DNA from: Kitasatospora aureofaciens
GTDB lineage: Bacteria; Actinomycetota; Actinomycetes; Streptomycetales; Streptomycetaceae
DNA: 42,786 bases
Assembly (NCBI GenBank): GCA_000720845.1
Contig: JODU01000040.1
Coordinates: forward strand, 1-42,786
Direction of reading: 5' to 3'
The notes below the pieces were generated by a model, which was not told the DNA's origin, ran no database searches, and saw only the letters and a program-made list of their open reading frames with translations. Positions 7,978-16,725 of the stretch are shown piece by piece. The translations under genes were made by a program, and so were the position numbers. Position 1 is the first letter of the stretch, and the number at the start of each line of letters is the position of its first letter.

Positions 7978-8907
7978 TTACTGGCCCATGTGGTCCAGGC
8001 GACGCAGGATCACGCCCTCTCTGAGTGCCCACGGGCAGATTTCCAGGTTCTCCACGCGGAAGAGGTCCATCGCGGCCTCGGCCACCAGGGCGCCGGCCAC
8101 GAGCTGGTGCGCCCTGCCCTCGGAGACGCCGGGGAGTTCGGCGCGCTCGCTGGCGGTCATGGCGGCCAGGCGGGGCACCCAGGCCTCCAGCGAGGCACGC
8201 TTCAGCTCGCGCTGGACGTAGAGGCCCTCGGCGGAGCGGGCGGCGCCGGTGATGCGGGCCAGCTGCCGGAAGGTCTTCGAGGTGGCGACCACGTGGTCGG
8301 GGGCGCCGAGGCGGCTGAACTCGCCGACGGTCCGGGCGATCTCCGTACGGACGTGGCGGCGCAGCGCCCTGACGTCGTCCGGGTGGGGCGGGTCGTCGGG
8401 CAGCCGGGCCGCGGTCAGCCGGCCCGCGCCGAGCGGCAGCGACACGGCGGCGTCCGGTTCCTCGTCGATGCCGTAGGCGATCTCCAGGGAGCCGCCGCCG
8501 ATGTCGAGGACCAGCAGCCTGCCCGCGGACCAGCCGAACCAGCGGCGGGCGGCGAGGAAGGTGAGCCGGGCTTCCTCGGCGCCGCTGAGGACGGTCAGCT
8601 CGACGCCGGTCTCGGCGCGCACGCGCGCGAGGACGTCGTCGGCGTTGCTCGCCTCGCGCACGGCCGAGGTGGCGAACGGCAGCAGGTCCTCGACGCCCTT
8701 GTCCTCGGCGGCCTGGAGCGCCTCCCGGACCACCGCGGCCAGCCGGTCGACGCCGTCGGGGCCGATCGCACCGTCCTCGTCGAGGAGCTGGGCGAGGCGC
8801 AGTTCCACCTTGTGCGAGTGGGCGGGCAGCGGGCGGGCGCCCGGGTGCGCGTCCACCACCAGCAGATGCACCGTGTTCGAACCCACGTCGAGGACACCGA
8901 GTCTCAT
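7978..8907 (-). CDS. Ppx/GppA-family exopolyphosphatase (309 aa)
   Basis: The protein belongs to the ASKHA-fold exopolyphosphatase / guanosine pentaphosphate phosphatase family. It begins MRLGVLDVGSNTVHLLV (phosphate-1 loop), has PFATSAVREASN, and carries the second nucleotide/phosphate loop LVLDIGGGSLEI near residue 140. A catalytic-type Glu (SGAEEARLTF) precedes that loop. Its length of about 310 aa matches the short actinobacterial Ppx type lacking the C-terminal HD domain. It would cleave terminal phosphate from polyphosphate or pppGpp. The ATG at 8907 has no Shine-Dalgarno; TAGCGT ends 7 nt before it, suggesting a leaderless transcript. Confidence 0.92.
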   Translation of the reverse strand: MRLGVLDVGSNTVHLLVVDAHPGARPLPAHSHKVELRLAQLLDEDGAIGPDGVDRLAAVVREALQAAEDKGVEDLLPFATSAVREASNADDVLARVRAETGVELTVLSGAEEARLTFLAARRWFGWSAGRLLVLDIGGGSLEIAYGIDEEPDAAVSLPLGAGRLTAARLPDDPPHPDDVRALRRHVRTEIARTVGEFSRLGAPDHVVATSKTFRQLARITGAARSAEGLYVQRELKRASLEAWVPRLAAMTASERAELPGVSEGRAHQLVAGALVAEAAMDLFRVENLEICPWALREGVILRRLDHMGQ

Positions 8908-8990
8908 GTACGGAACGCTACTGCCGGCGATGCCCGCGGTGGTGCCGTCCTTGGTGCCGTCTTCGCGCTCGGGCGACTTACCCTGGAGCC

Positions 8991-9815
8991 GTGCCAAAGA
9001 CGAAAAAGGCGAAGGACGAAAAGTCGGCCAAGAAGGATAAAAAGGGCGTACTGGGCGAAGCGGCGGGCGACGAGAAGGGGCTCGACTTCGCGCGCGCGTG
9101 GGTGGAGTTTCCGGATCCGGCGGACGACGAGCAGGTCTTCCGCTGCGATCTGACATGGCTGACCTCCCGTTGGAACTGCATCTTCGGCAGCGGCTGCCAG
9201 GGCATCCAGGCGGGCCGCGCGGACGACGGGTGCTGCTCGCTGGGCGCGCACTTCTCCGACGAGGACGACGAGAAGCGGGTCGCCGGGCACGTGGCGAGGC
9301 TCACGCCGGACATCTGGCAGCACCACGCCGAGGGCACGCGGAACGGCTGGACCTCCGAGGACGACGAGGGCTCCCGGCAGACCCGGCCCTTCCAGGGCTC
9401 GTGCATCTTCCAGAACCGGCCGGGGTTCTCCGGGGGCGCGGGCTGCTCGCTGCACATCCTGGCGCTGAAGGAGGGCCGGGAGCCGCTGGAGACGAAGCCG
9501 GACGTGTGCTGGCAGCTGCCGGTCCGGCGGACGTACGAGTGGATCGACCGGCCCGACGACACGCGCGTGCTGCAGGTGTCCATCGGTGAGTACGACCGTC
9601 GGGGGTGGGGTCCGGGCGGCCACGACCTGCACTGGTGGTGCACCTCGGCGACCTCGGCGCACGGCGCGGGTGACCCGGTGTACGTGTCCTACCGGCCGGA
9701 GCTGATCGAGCTGATGGGCAAGGCGGGGTACGACCGGCTGGCCGAGCTGTGCGAGGAGCGGCTGGCCTCGCAGCTGCCGTTGCTGGCGCCGCATCCGGCC
9801 GACCCCGCTCGCTGA
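8991..9815 (+). CDS. Cysteine-rich conserved protein of unknown function (274 aa)
   Basis: The N-terminus is a Lys/Asp/Glu-rich tail (MPKTKKAKDEKSAKKDKK). The globular part contains many Cys residues in ordered positions: FRCDLTW, NCIFGSGCQG, DGCCSLGAHF, GSCIFQNRPGF, AGCSLH, DVCWQLP and HWWCTS. That layout suggests a metal (zinc or iron-sulfur) site, but I do not recognise a named family with certainty. There is no signal peptide and no membrane segment. The GTG start at 8991 has CTGGAG 3 nt upstream. It is divergent from the Ppx gene (83 bp between starts) and ends at a strong bidirectional hairpin. Confidence 0.85.
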   Translation: MPKTKKAKDEKSAKKDKKGVLGEAAGDEKGLDFARAWVEFPDPADDEQVFRCDLTWLTSRWNCIFGSGCQGIQAGRADDGCCSLGAHFSDEDDEKRVAGHVARLTPDIWQHHAEGTRNGWTSEDDEGSRQTRPFQGSCIFQNRPGFSGGAGCSLHILALKEGREPLETKPDVCWQLPVRRTYEWIDRPDDTRVLQVSIGEYDRRGWGPGGHDLHWWCTSATSAHGAGDPVYVSYRPELIELMGKAGYDRLAELCEERLASQLPLLAPHPADPAR

Positions 9816-9820
9816 GACCG

Positions 9821-9850
9821 GTGCCCGGGCACGTGCCGCCCCGGGCACCG
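9821..9850. terminator. Bidirectional hairpin between convergent genes
   Basis: GGTGCCCGGG (9821-9830) and CCCGGGCACC (9841-9850) form a perfect 10-bp stem with a 10-nt loop. It lies 5 bp after the Cys-rich gene and 8 bp beyond the stop of the opposing BACON-domain gene. Confidence 0.75.
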
Positions 9851-9858
9851 CGCCGGTC

Positions 9859-11655
9859 CTACGGGCCGGACGGGCTCGGGGTGCCGCTGTCACCGTCGCT
9901 CGGCGGGGGTGACGAGCCGTCCGTGCCACCGGTCGGGGACGGCTCCCCGGTCGTCGGCTCCGGGTCGGGCGACGTCGGCGGCGGGTCGTCGGTGGGCGTC
10001 GGGTCCGGATCGGTGGGCTGCGAGGTGGGCGGGTCCGGGTTCTGGCCCGGGTGGGACGGGGACGACGTGTCGTCGGGCGGGCTCGGGCGGGTCCCGACCG
10101 GGCGGGACGGGGCGGGTGCGGGGCCGTACCCCTCGATGGCCACGACGGCTCCGGCGGGCGACACGGTCACCCGTGCGCGCCAGTGGCCGGACGGCTCGCG
10201 CAGGTGGTCGACGTACACCCTGACCGTCACGGCATCGCCGGGGCGCAGGGTGCCCGAGGACTGGCTCAGGTAGAGCCAGGAGGCGCCGACGGACATGGAC
10301 CAGCGCACCGGGGTGTCGCCGGTCGCGGTCAGGGTGACCAGCGTGGTGTCGCCGTCGTGGCCTGCCGTCACGCCGAGGTGGCCGGCGCCCTTCGCGGCGG
10401 CGCCGGAGACTCCGACGACCTCCACGGAGACGTCGGCCTCGCCGTTCTTGCCGAAGCCGGTGCCCGGGGTGGTGCTCGCGTTGCCGGCGTTCTCGTACCC
10501 GTAGCCGCCGCCCGCCGACTCGCCCTCCAGACCGTCCGGGTTCTGCGCCTCGCTGGCGCTGGCCGAGCGGCCCTCCTCACCCTCGACGACGGGGGTGCCC
10601 CGGTAGGCCGCCCACAGGGCGAGCACTGGGGCCGCCACGACGGTGGCGACGACGGTGGTGGTGACGGCGCGGGCGCGCATACGGTCGCGCCGGGCCGCGC
10701 GGTCCTTGGGGTCCATCGGGAAGCCGCGCCGGTCGAAGCGGGGGGCGCTGCCGCGCGCGCGGGAGGTGTGGGCCGGGGTTCTGTGGAGCGCGGCGCGGGG
10801 GGCCTCCAGGACGGGCAGCTCGGCGGGGGTGACGCTGGTGCCGGGCCAGCGGCCTGGGACCGCGCGCTCGGCGGTCCGGCGGCAGCGGGGGCAGTCGTCG
10901 ACGTGCCGGACCAGCTCACGGCGCAGGGCGCTGCTCAGGACGTAGCGGTTGTCGCCGGTGAGGCGGGCGACGCCGGAGCAGGTACCGGTCTCCACCACGG
11001 CCAGGGCGGCGCGGGTGCGTTCCACCTCGCAGGCGGCCGAGGCGAGCAGTTCGCGGGTGGTGGGGAGGTCCATGCCTAGGACGGCGGCGACCTCTCGGGG
11101 GGCGAGGTGGTGGCGCACGGCGAGTTCGAGGGCCTCGCGCTGCTCGGGGGTGGTGCCGGCGGCCTCCGGCCAGGCCAGGAGGGCGAGTTCGCTGCGGTGT
11201 CGCTGGTCGGTCTCGTCGTGGACGGGGGTGGGGGTGGGGGTTTCGGGGGTGGTGCTGGTGCTGATGGTGGGGGTGGCGGGCGGCCTGGGGCGGCCTGCGG
11301 CGTGGCTGCTCGGACGTTTCTGCTTGGCCTCGGCCAGCTTGCGCAGACAGGACCAGCGGGCCAGGGCGTAGAGCCAGGCCCTTCGGTCGGCCGCGGAACC
11401 GGGGGCGCGGTGGCCGCGGCGCTCGGCGAGCGCGAGGACGTCGCCCAGGGCGGCGGTCGCGGCGTCGTGGTCGCAGAGCACGGACAGGCAGTACGTGAAC
11501 AGGCCGTCCAGATACGCGTCGTACGCGGCGTATCGCGCGGGCGGACGCTGCGCCGGCGGCTGCGCCAGCGCCCTCGCCGCGGCGCGGTCACGCGCTTCCC
11601 GGTGCGCCCGGTGTGCGCCGGTCGTGCGGGTCGTGGTTTCCGGACTGCTCCTCAT
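9859..11655 (-). CDS. Sigma-like / zinc-motif / BACON-domain transmembrane fusion protein (598 aa)
   Basis: Several modules occur in one chain. Residues about 40-110 resemble ECF sigma region 2 (YDAYLDGLFTYCLSVLCDHDAA ... WLYALARWSCLRKLAEAK). Residues about 165-225 resemble region 4 (TPEQREALELAVRHHLAPREVAAVLGMDLPTTRELL). Then comes an anti-sigma-type zinc motif HVDDCPRCRRTAER (H-x3-C-x2-C). One membrane helix follows (TTTVVATVVAAPVLALWAA, near 325-343). The outer part has a BACON-like beta domain (WSMSVGASWLYLSQSSGTLRPGDAVTVRV) and a long Pro/Ser/Asp/Thr tail that could span the wall. The ATG at 11655 directly follows a GTG, which is an alternative start. It could be a degenerate sigma used as a membrane-tethered regulator; this is inference. 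Confidence 0.85.
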   Translation of the reverse strand: MRSSPETTTRTTGAHRAHREARDRAAARALAQPPAQRPPARYAAYDAYLDGLFTYCLSVLCDHDAATAALGDVLALAERRGHRAPGSAADRRAWLYALARWSCLRKLAEAKQKRPSSHAAGRPRPPATPTISTSTTPETPTPTPVHDETDQRHRSELALLAWPEAAGTTPEQREALELAVRHHLAPREVAAVLGMDLPTTRELLASAACEVERTRAALAVVETGTCSGVARLTGDNRYVLSSALRRELVRHVDDCPRCRRTAERAVPGRWPGTSVTPAELPVLEAPRAALHRTPAHTSRARGSAPRFDRRGFPMDPKDRAARRDRMRARAVTTTVVATVVAAPVLALWAAYRGTPVVEGEEGRSASASEAQNPDGLEGESAGGGYGYENAGNASTTPGTGFGKNGEADVSVEVVGVSGAAAKGAGHLGVTAGHDGDTTLVTLTATGDTPVRWSMSVGASWLYLSQSSGTLRPGDAVTVRVYVDHLREPSGHWRARVTVSPAGAVVAIEGYGPAPAPSRPVGTRPSPPDDTSSPSHPGQNPDPPTSQPTDPDPTPTDDPPPTSPDPEPTTGEPSPTGGTDGSSPPPSDGDSGTPSPSGP

Positions 11656-11795
11656 CACTCGGCGACCGTAGGGGGCTATGGGTGGCGCGAACTGGCGCGT
11701 TGGGCACTTTTAATCCGTACGGGTGAAACGATCCCTCATAAGGGGACAGGAAGCTGTTCTTCCGTGGCCGGGAGGGGGTGGAGGTCGTCCGTTCG

Positions 11796-11866
11796 GGGTG
11801 CCTGCGGCTCCTGTGCGGCTCCGGTGGGGGGTGCCTGCGGCGCCTGTGCGGGTTCGGTGGGGGTTC
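11796..11866. repeat. 33-bp tandem repeat (2 copies), related to the right-end array
   Basis: GGTGCCTGCGGC(T/G)CCTGTGCGG starts at 11798 and again 33 bp later, followed by GGTTCGGTGGGGG-type spacer. The same core occurs four or five times at 42638-42786. The repeat lies in the 520-bp gap between the BACON-protein start and radA (11659-12175). I see no convincing gene in that gap; it also holds a perfect 12-bp inverted repeat (11906-11997). Confidence 0.75.
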
Positions 11867-11905
11867 GCGGTGCGCGGTGCGTTGTGGGTGGGTCGGGGCC
11901 GTGCC

Positions 11906-11997
11906 GGGGGGTGTCCGTCCTCGGAACGGCGCGGAATCGGTCGGCCACAGAACTCCCCCGGCGTTGACGCGCCAACCGCTGCGGGCGGACACCCCCC
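11906..11997. repeat. Perfect 12-bp spaced inverted repeat upstream of radA
   Basis: GGGGGGTGTCCG (11906-11917) is exactly inverted as CGGACACCCCCC (11986-11997) with 68 bp between the arms. It could form a long hairpin in RNA or bind a dimeric or tetrameric protein. No reading frame in it looks coding. Confidence 0.55.
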
Positions 11998-12163
11998 GAC
12001 ACGACCCCTTCTCGCCGTACGCGACTGCGGCCCGCCAACGCCGCCCTGCCCCGGCCCGCCCCGGGCACCTTGCTACGCCGGGCCGCGCGACCCACTCCCG
12101 CGCCCACATCCGCGCCGGACGACCGTCGAATGGACCGCTGGGGGTGGTGTCAGTGGGGGCGGT

Positions 12164-12169
12164 TACGGT
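12164..12169 (+). promoter_or_regulatory. Candidate -10 for leaderless radA
   Basis: TACGGT ends 6 nt before the radA ATG and no Shine-Dalgarno is present, so transcription would begin at or next to the A of the start codon. Confidence 0.5.
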
Positions 12170-12175
12170 TCGTGC

Positions 12176-13585
12176 ATGGCTGCCCGTACGAAGTCCGCCA
12201 AGGAACGGCCGTCCTACCGCTGCACCGAGTGCGGCTGGCAGACGGCCAAGTGGCTCGGCCGCTGCCCCGAATGCCAGGCATGGGGCACGGTCGAGGAGTA
12301 CGGTGCGCCCGCCGTGCGTACGACCGCCCCGGGGCGCGTGACCACCTCCGCGGTGCCGATCGGGCAGGTCGACGGCCGGCAGGCGACCGCTCGCTCCACC
12401 GGTGTGCCCGAGCTGGACCGGGTGCTCGGGGGCGGGCTGGTGCCCGGGGCCGTGGTGCTGGTCGCCGGTGAGCCCGGGGTCGGCAAGTCCACGCTGCTGC
12501 TGGACGTGGCGGCCAAGGCGGCGAGCGAGGACCACCGGACGCTCTATGTCACCGGTGAGGAGTCGGCCAGCCAGGTGCGGCTGCGGGCCGACCGGATCCA
12601 CGCCATCGACGACCATCTGTATCTCACCGCCGAGACGGACCTCGCGGCGGTGCTCGGGCACCTGGACGCCGTCAAGCCGTCGCTGCTCATCCTGGACTCC
12701 GTGCAGACCGTCGCCTCCCCCGAGATCGACGGTGCTCCGGGCGGCATGGCGCAGGTGCGGGAGGTGGCCGGGGCGCTGATCCGCGCCTCCAAGGAGCGCG
12801 GCATGTCCACGCTGCTCGTGGGCCATGTCACCAAGGACGGGGCCATCGCGGGGCCCCGGCTGCTGGAGCACCTCGTGGACGTCGTGCTGCATTTCGAGGG
12901 CGACCGGCATGCGCGGCTGAGGCTGGTGCGGGGGGTCAAGAACCGGTACGGGACGACGGACGAGGTCGGCTGCTTCGAGCTGCACGACGAGGGGATCACG
13001 GGGCTTGCCGATCCCAGCGGACTCTTCCTCACCCGGCGGGCCGAGCCGGTGCCCGGTACCTGTCTGACCGTCACCCTGGAGGGGCGCCGGCCGCTGGTCG
13101 CCGAGGTGCAGGCGCTGACCGTGGACTCGCAGATTCCGTCGCCGCGGCGTACGACTTCGGGGCTCGAGACCTCGCGGGTGTCGATGATGCTGGCCGTGCT
13201 GGAGCAGCGCGGGCGCATCAGCGCGCTGGGCAAAAGGGACATCTACAGCGCGACGGTGGGTGGGGTGAAGCTCTCCGAGCCGGCCGCCGACCTCGCCATC
13301 GCGCTGGCGTTGGCGAGTGCGGCCAGTGACACTCCGCTGCCCAAGAACCTCGTCGCGATCGGCGAAGTCGGCCTCGCCGGAGAGGTGAGACGGGTCACGG
13401 GGGTGCAGCGCAGGCTCTCCGAAGCCCACCGGCTGGGCTTCACGCACGCCCTGGTACCGGCCGATCCGGGCAGGGTCCCTGACGGCATGAAGGTCCTGGA
13501 AGTCGCGGACATGGGTGACGCCCTGCGGGTGCTTCCGCGCTCGCGTCGGCGAGAGGCCCCACGGGAGGAGGAGGACCGCCGGTAG
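12176..13585 (+). CDS. radA: DNA repair protein RadA (469 aa)
   Basis: RadA (Sms) is a RecA-like helicase that extends recombination intermediates. The N-terminal C4 zinc finger is intact (CTECGWQTAKWLGRCPEC). The Walker A GEPGVGKST has Lys104, and the family-specific KNRYG motif (usually KNRFG) is near residue 260. The C-terminal third is the Lon-protease-like domain (RDIYSATVGGVKLSEPAADLAIALALASA). The frame is open upstream to 11723, but the ATG at 12176 gives the normal N-terminus and has a near-adjacent -10 hexamer. It is followed 81 bp later by disA, an order conserved in many Gram-positives where RadA modulates DisA. Confidence 0.97.
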   Translation: MAARTKSAKERPSYRCTECGWQTAKWLGRCPECQAWGTVEEYGAPAVRTTAPGRVTTSAVPIGQVDGRQATARSTGVPELDRVLGGGLVPGAVVLVAGEPGVGKSTLLLDVAAKAASEDHRTLYVTGEESASQVRLRADRIHAIDDHLYLTAETDLAAVLGHLDAVKPSLLILDSVQTVASPEIDGAPGGMAQVREVAGALIRASKERGMSTLLVGHVTKDGAIAGPRLLEHLVDVVLHFEGDRHARLRLVRGVKNRYGTTDEVGCFELHDEGITGLADPSGLFLTRRAEPVPGTCLTVTLEGRRPLVAEVQALTVDSQIPSPRRTTSGLETSRVSMMLAVLEQRGRISALGKRDIYSATVGGVKLSEPAADLAIALALASAASDTPLPKNLVAIGEVGLAGEVRRVTGVQRRLSEAHRLGFTHALVPADPGRVPDGMKVLEVADMGDALRVLPRSRRREAPREEEDRR

Positions 13586-13666
13586 ACTTTGCCCTGGTCT
13601 CGCCCGTCCGTACGACCGAGTGTGCGACGCGGGAGCGCCAGAAGAACCTGCGACCGGAGGAGTGCA

Positions 13667-14791
13667 GTGGCAGCCAACGACCGGGCAGCAGCTCCCGGAA
13701 AGTCCGGTGGGAGTGCCGGTGCCGATGGCCTGATGCGCGCCTCACTGAGCGCCGTGGCGCCCGGCACCCCGCTGCGCGACGGCCTGGAGCGGGTCCTGCG
13801 CGGCAACACCGGCGGTCTGATCGTGCTGGGTTCCGACAAGACCGTCGAGCAGATGTGCACGGGCGGTTTCGTGCTGGATGTCGAGTTCACCGCGACCCGG
13901 CTGCGGGAGCTGTGCAAGCTCGACGGCGGCATCGTGCTGTCCTCGGACCTGTCGAAGATCCTGCGGGCGGGGGTGCAGCTCCTTCCGGACCCGACCATTC
14001 CCACGGAGGAGACCGGTACGCGGCACCGTACGGCGGACCGGGTCAGCAAGCAGGTCGGGTTCCCCGTCGTGTCGGTCTCGCAGTCGATGCGGCTGATCGC
14101 CCTGTACGTGGACGGGCAGCGGCGGGTGCTGGAGGATTCGGCGGCGATCCTGTCGCGGGCCAATCAGGCGCTGGCGACCCTGGAGCGGTACAAGCTGCGG
14201 CTCGACGAGGTCGCGGGCACCCTGTCGGCGCTGGAGATCGAGGACCTGGTGACGGTGCGGGACGTCTCGGCGGTCGCGCAGCGGCTCGAGATGGTGCGCC
14301 GGATCGCCACCGAGATCGCCGAGTACGTGGTGGAGCTGGGGACGGACGGGCGGCTGCTGGCGCTGCAGTTGGACGAGTTGATCGCCGGTGTGGAGCCGGA
14401 GCGCGAGCTGGTGGTGCGGGACTACGTGCCCGAGCCGACCGCGAAGCGGTCGCGGACCGTCGACGAGGCGCTCGCCGAGCTGGACAAGCTCAGCCACGCC
14501 GAGCTGCTGGAACTCTCCACGGTGGCGCGCGCCTTGGGATACACCGGGTCGCCCGAGACGCTGGACTCCGCGGTCTCGCCGCGCGGCTTCCGGCTGCTGG
14601 CCAAGGTGCCGCGGCTGCCGGGCGCGATCATCGACCGGCTCGTGGAGCACTTCGGCGGTCTGCAGAAGCTGCTCGCCGCCAGTGTCGACGACCTCCAGAC
14701 CGTGGACGGCGTCGGCGAGGCGCGGGCCCGCAGCGTGCGGGAGGGGCTGTCGCGGCTGGCGGAGTCGTCGATCCTGGAGCGCTACGTCTGA
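13667..14791 (+). CDS. disA: Diadenylate cyclase / DNA-scanning protein DisA (374 aa)
   Basis: DisA makes c-di-AMP from two ATP and scans DNA for branched structures. The N-terminal DAC domain holds the metal-binding Asp86 in the LDGGIVLS motif and the ATP-binding R119-H120-R121 (GTRHRTADR). A helical spine follows, then a C-terminal tandem helix-hairpin-helix DNA-binding domain (LPGAIIDRLVEHFGGLQKLLAASVDDLQTVDGVGEARAR). The GTG start at 13667 has a strong GGAGGAG Shine-Dalgarno at 13656-13662. Position directly after radA supports joint function. In Streptomyces c-di-AMP controls cell-wall hydrolase expression and osmotic balance. Confidence 0.97.
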   Translation: MAANDRAAAPGKSGGSAGADGLMRASLSAVAPGTPLRDGLERVLRGNTGGLIVLGSDKTVEQMCTGGFVLDVEFTATRLRELCKLDGGIVLSSDLSKILRAGVQLLPDPTIPTEETGTRHRTADRVSKQVGFPVVSVSQSMRLIALYVDGQRRVLEDSAAILSRANQALATLERYKLRLDEVAGTLSALEIEDLVTVRDVSAVAQRLEMVRRIATEIAEYVVELGTDGRLLALQLDELIAGVEPERELVVRDYVPEPTAKRSRTVDEALAELDKLSHAELLELSTVARALGYTGSPETLDSAVSPRGFRLLAKVPRLPGAIIDRLVEHFGGLQKLLAASVDDLQTVDGVGEARARSVREGLSRLAESSILERYV

Positions 14792-14827
14792 CACGCGGCG
14801 GGCCCGAGGGAGTGGCCGCGCGTTGCG

Positions 14828-15646
14828 TCAGTCGTTCTTCAGGACGAAGGACGTCTGGACCTTCTCGAAGCCGGGCGCCTTGGCCTCCACCAGGTAGGTG
14901 CCCGCCTTGGCCGAACCCGCCTGCGGCGTAGCGCACTCGGGGGCGCTCGGCTTGCGGTCCCACTTCACGGTGTAGGTGATGCCGCTGCCGGCGGCCACCC
15001 GGTAGCGCAGGCTGCCCGCGCCCTCGACGCAGTCGTCGGAGGCCCAGTAGGCGTCGTCGCCGCTGGCCGGAGTGATCGTGAACACCGCGTGCTTCGGGCC
15101 GAGATCGACCTTGCAGTCGCTGCCGGAGGTGTTCCGCGCGGTCAGTTCGAAGGCGGGGGTCTGTCCGGGCGAGTAGCTGTTGCGGACGCTGCGCAGACTC
15201 AACTTCACCGCACCCGGAGTGCAGTTGGGCAGGGCCGACCCGGTCGGCAGTGTGTCGTCCGCGCCGACGCCGGTCACCGCGCCGCCGCCACCTCCGGCGC
15301 TGCCCGATCCCTCGTCGCCACCGCCGGACTCGCCGCCGCCGGACCCGGAACCGTCACCGCCGGAACTCGATCCGGAACCGGAGCCGTTGGAGTCCCCCGA
15401 CTCGTCGCGTCCACCCGGTGCCTGGCTGATCGCCGGACCCGAACCCGAGGGGCCCGGGGTGATCGAGGGCGCCGGGTTCTTGCCGTTGGCCCCGTCGTCC
15501 CGGCCCTTGCCGCCGTCCCCGCCGCCGGAGACCACGATCCACGTGATCAACAGCGCCAACAGGGCGAAAAGAGACAGCAGTACGGCCCTCCTTCGCCAGT
15601 AGATGGAGGAGGGAAGCGGCCCGACCGGATTGCGCAGAGATCCCAC
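14828..15646 (-). CDS. Membrane-anchored DUF4232-like protein (272 aa)
   Basis: The N-terminus GSLRNPVGPLPSSIYWRRR is cytoplasmic and basic. One membrane helix follows (AVLLSLFALLALLITWIVV, about residues 22-40), then a long Gly/Ser/Asp linker. The outer domain (about 140-272) contains paired cysteines (LPNCTPGAVKLSL, GSDCKVDLGP, DDCVEGAG, PECATPQAG) and the YTVKWDRK strand. It resembles a divergent DUF4232/Ig-like module similar to the lipoprotein at 831-1517. I chose the GTG at 15646 because TACAGT ends 7 nt upstream with no Shine-Dalgarno; a longer frame to 15706 exists. Role unknown; probably envelope surface. Confidence 0.82.
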   Translation of the reverse strand: MGSLRNPVGPLPSSIYWRRRAVLLSLFALLALLITWIVVSGGGDGGKGRDDGANGKNPAPSITPGPSGSGPAISQAPGGRDESGDSNGSGSGSSSGGDGSGSGGGESGGGDEGSGSAGGGGGAVTGVGADDTLPTGSALPNCTPGAVKLSLRSVRNSYSPGQTPAFELTARNTSGSDCKVDLGPKHAVFTITPASGDDAYWASDDCVEGAGSLRYRVAAGSGITYTVKWDRKPSAPECATPQAGSAKAGTYLVEAKAPGFEKVQTSFVLKND

Positions 15647-15798
15647 GGCGCAAACTGTACGAGAGATCGGCGCGTTCACTTGTCCCACCCGCCGTTCGGC
15701 CCGCAACTTTTACGGATCATCATTCCGGAGACCGCCCGGGACCCACCCGGTGGCGGTGTTCCCGCGCGGAGGCCCTCCCATGGCAGGATCGGAGGGTC

Positions 15799-16725
15799 AT
15801 GACTGCGCCCACGAAGCCCTCGCCAGGCGGACCCCCCGACCCCGCCGCGTCCGGTGTGCCGCTGCACGCCCCCGTCATCGACTGGTTCGACGAGCACGCC
15901 CGCGATCTGCCGTGGCGGCGCCCAGAGGCCGGTGCCTGGGGCGTGATGGTCAGTGAGTTCATGCTCCAGCAGACTCCGGTCAGCCGCGTCCAGCCCGTCT
16001 ACGAGCAGTGGCTGGCCCGCTGGCCGCGCCCCGCCGACCTCGCCGCCGAGGCGCCCGGCGAGGCCGTGCGTGCCTGGGGCCGGCTCGGCTACCCGCGCCG
16101 CGCCCTGCGCCTGCACGGCGCCGCCGCGGCCATAACGGAACGGCACGGCGGCGACGTACCCTCCGACCACGCCCAGTTGCTGGCGCTGCCCGGCATCGGC
16201 GAGTACACGGCCGCGGCGGTCGCCTCCTTCGCCTACGGCCAGCGGCACGCCGTACTGGACACCAACGTCCGCCGGGTCCTCGCGCGCGCGGTGACCGGCG
16301 TGCAGTACCCGCCGAACGCCACCACCGCCGCCGAGCGGAAGCTGGCCCGGGCGCTGCTGCCCGCCGAGGAGGCGAGCGCCGCCCGCTGGGCCGCCGCCTC
16401 GATGGAGCTGGGCGCGCTGGTCTGCACGGCGAAGAACGAGTCCTGCCACCGCTGCCCGATCGCGGCCCAGTGCGCCTGGCGGCTGGCCGGCAAGCCCGCC
16501 CACGACGGTCCGCCACGACGCGGCCAGACGTACGCGGGCACCGACCGGCAGGTGCGCGGGCGGCTGCTCGCGGTGCTGCGGGACGCGGCCGGGCCGGTGT
16601 CGCAGGCGGCCCTCGACCAGGTGTGGCAGGAACCGGTGCAGCGCGCCCGCGCCCTGGACGGTCTGGTGGCCGACGGTCTGGTGGAGCCGCTGGCGGACGG
16701 GTTGTACCGGCTGCCGCTGAGCTGA
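15799..16725 (+). CDS. mutY: A/G-specific adenine glycosylase MutY (308 aa)
   Basis: MutY removes adenine mispaired with 8-oxoguanine. Catalytic Glu is in SEFMLQQTPVSRV, the helix-hairpin-helix is LPGIGEYTAAAVASFAYG, and the catalytic Asp is in VLDTNVRRVLAR. The iron-sulfur cluster ligands are present as C-x6-C-x2-C-x5-C (CTAKNESCHRCPIAAQC). At 308 aa it is shorter than E. coli MutY, and the C-terminal 8-oxoG-recognition (NUDIX-like) domain looks reduced, as is common in actinobacteria. The ATG is preceded closely by GGAGG. It lies divergent from the DUF4232-like gene and about 270 bp before sigE. Confidence 0.95.
   Translation: MTAPTKPSPGGPPDPAASGVPLHAPVIDWFDEHARDLPWRRPEAGAWGVMVSEFMLQQTPVSRVQPVYEQWLARWPRPADLAAEAPGEAVRAWGRLGYPRRALRLHGAAAAITERHGGDVPSDHAQLLALPGIGEYTAAAVASFAYGQRHAVLDTNVRRVLARAVTGVQYPPNATTAAERKLARALLPAEEASAARWAAASMELGALVCTAKNESCHRCPIAAQCAWRLAGKPAHDGPPRRGQTYAGTDRQVRGRLLAVLRDAAGPVSQAALDQVWQEPVQRARALDGLVADGLVEPLADGLYRLPLS

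Noticed and set aside
11723..12175. Upstream extension of the radA frame
   Set aside because: Low-complexity repeat-derived sequence; the zinc finger and normal RadA N-terminus begin at 12176.
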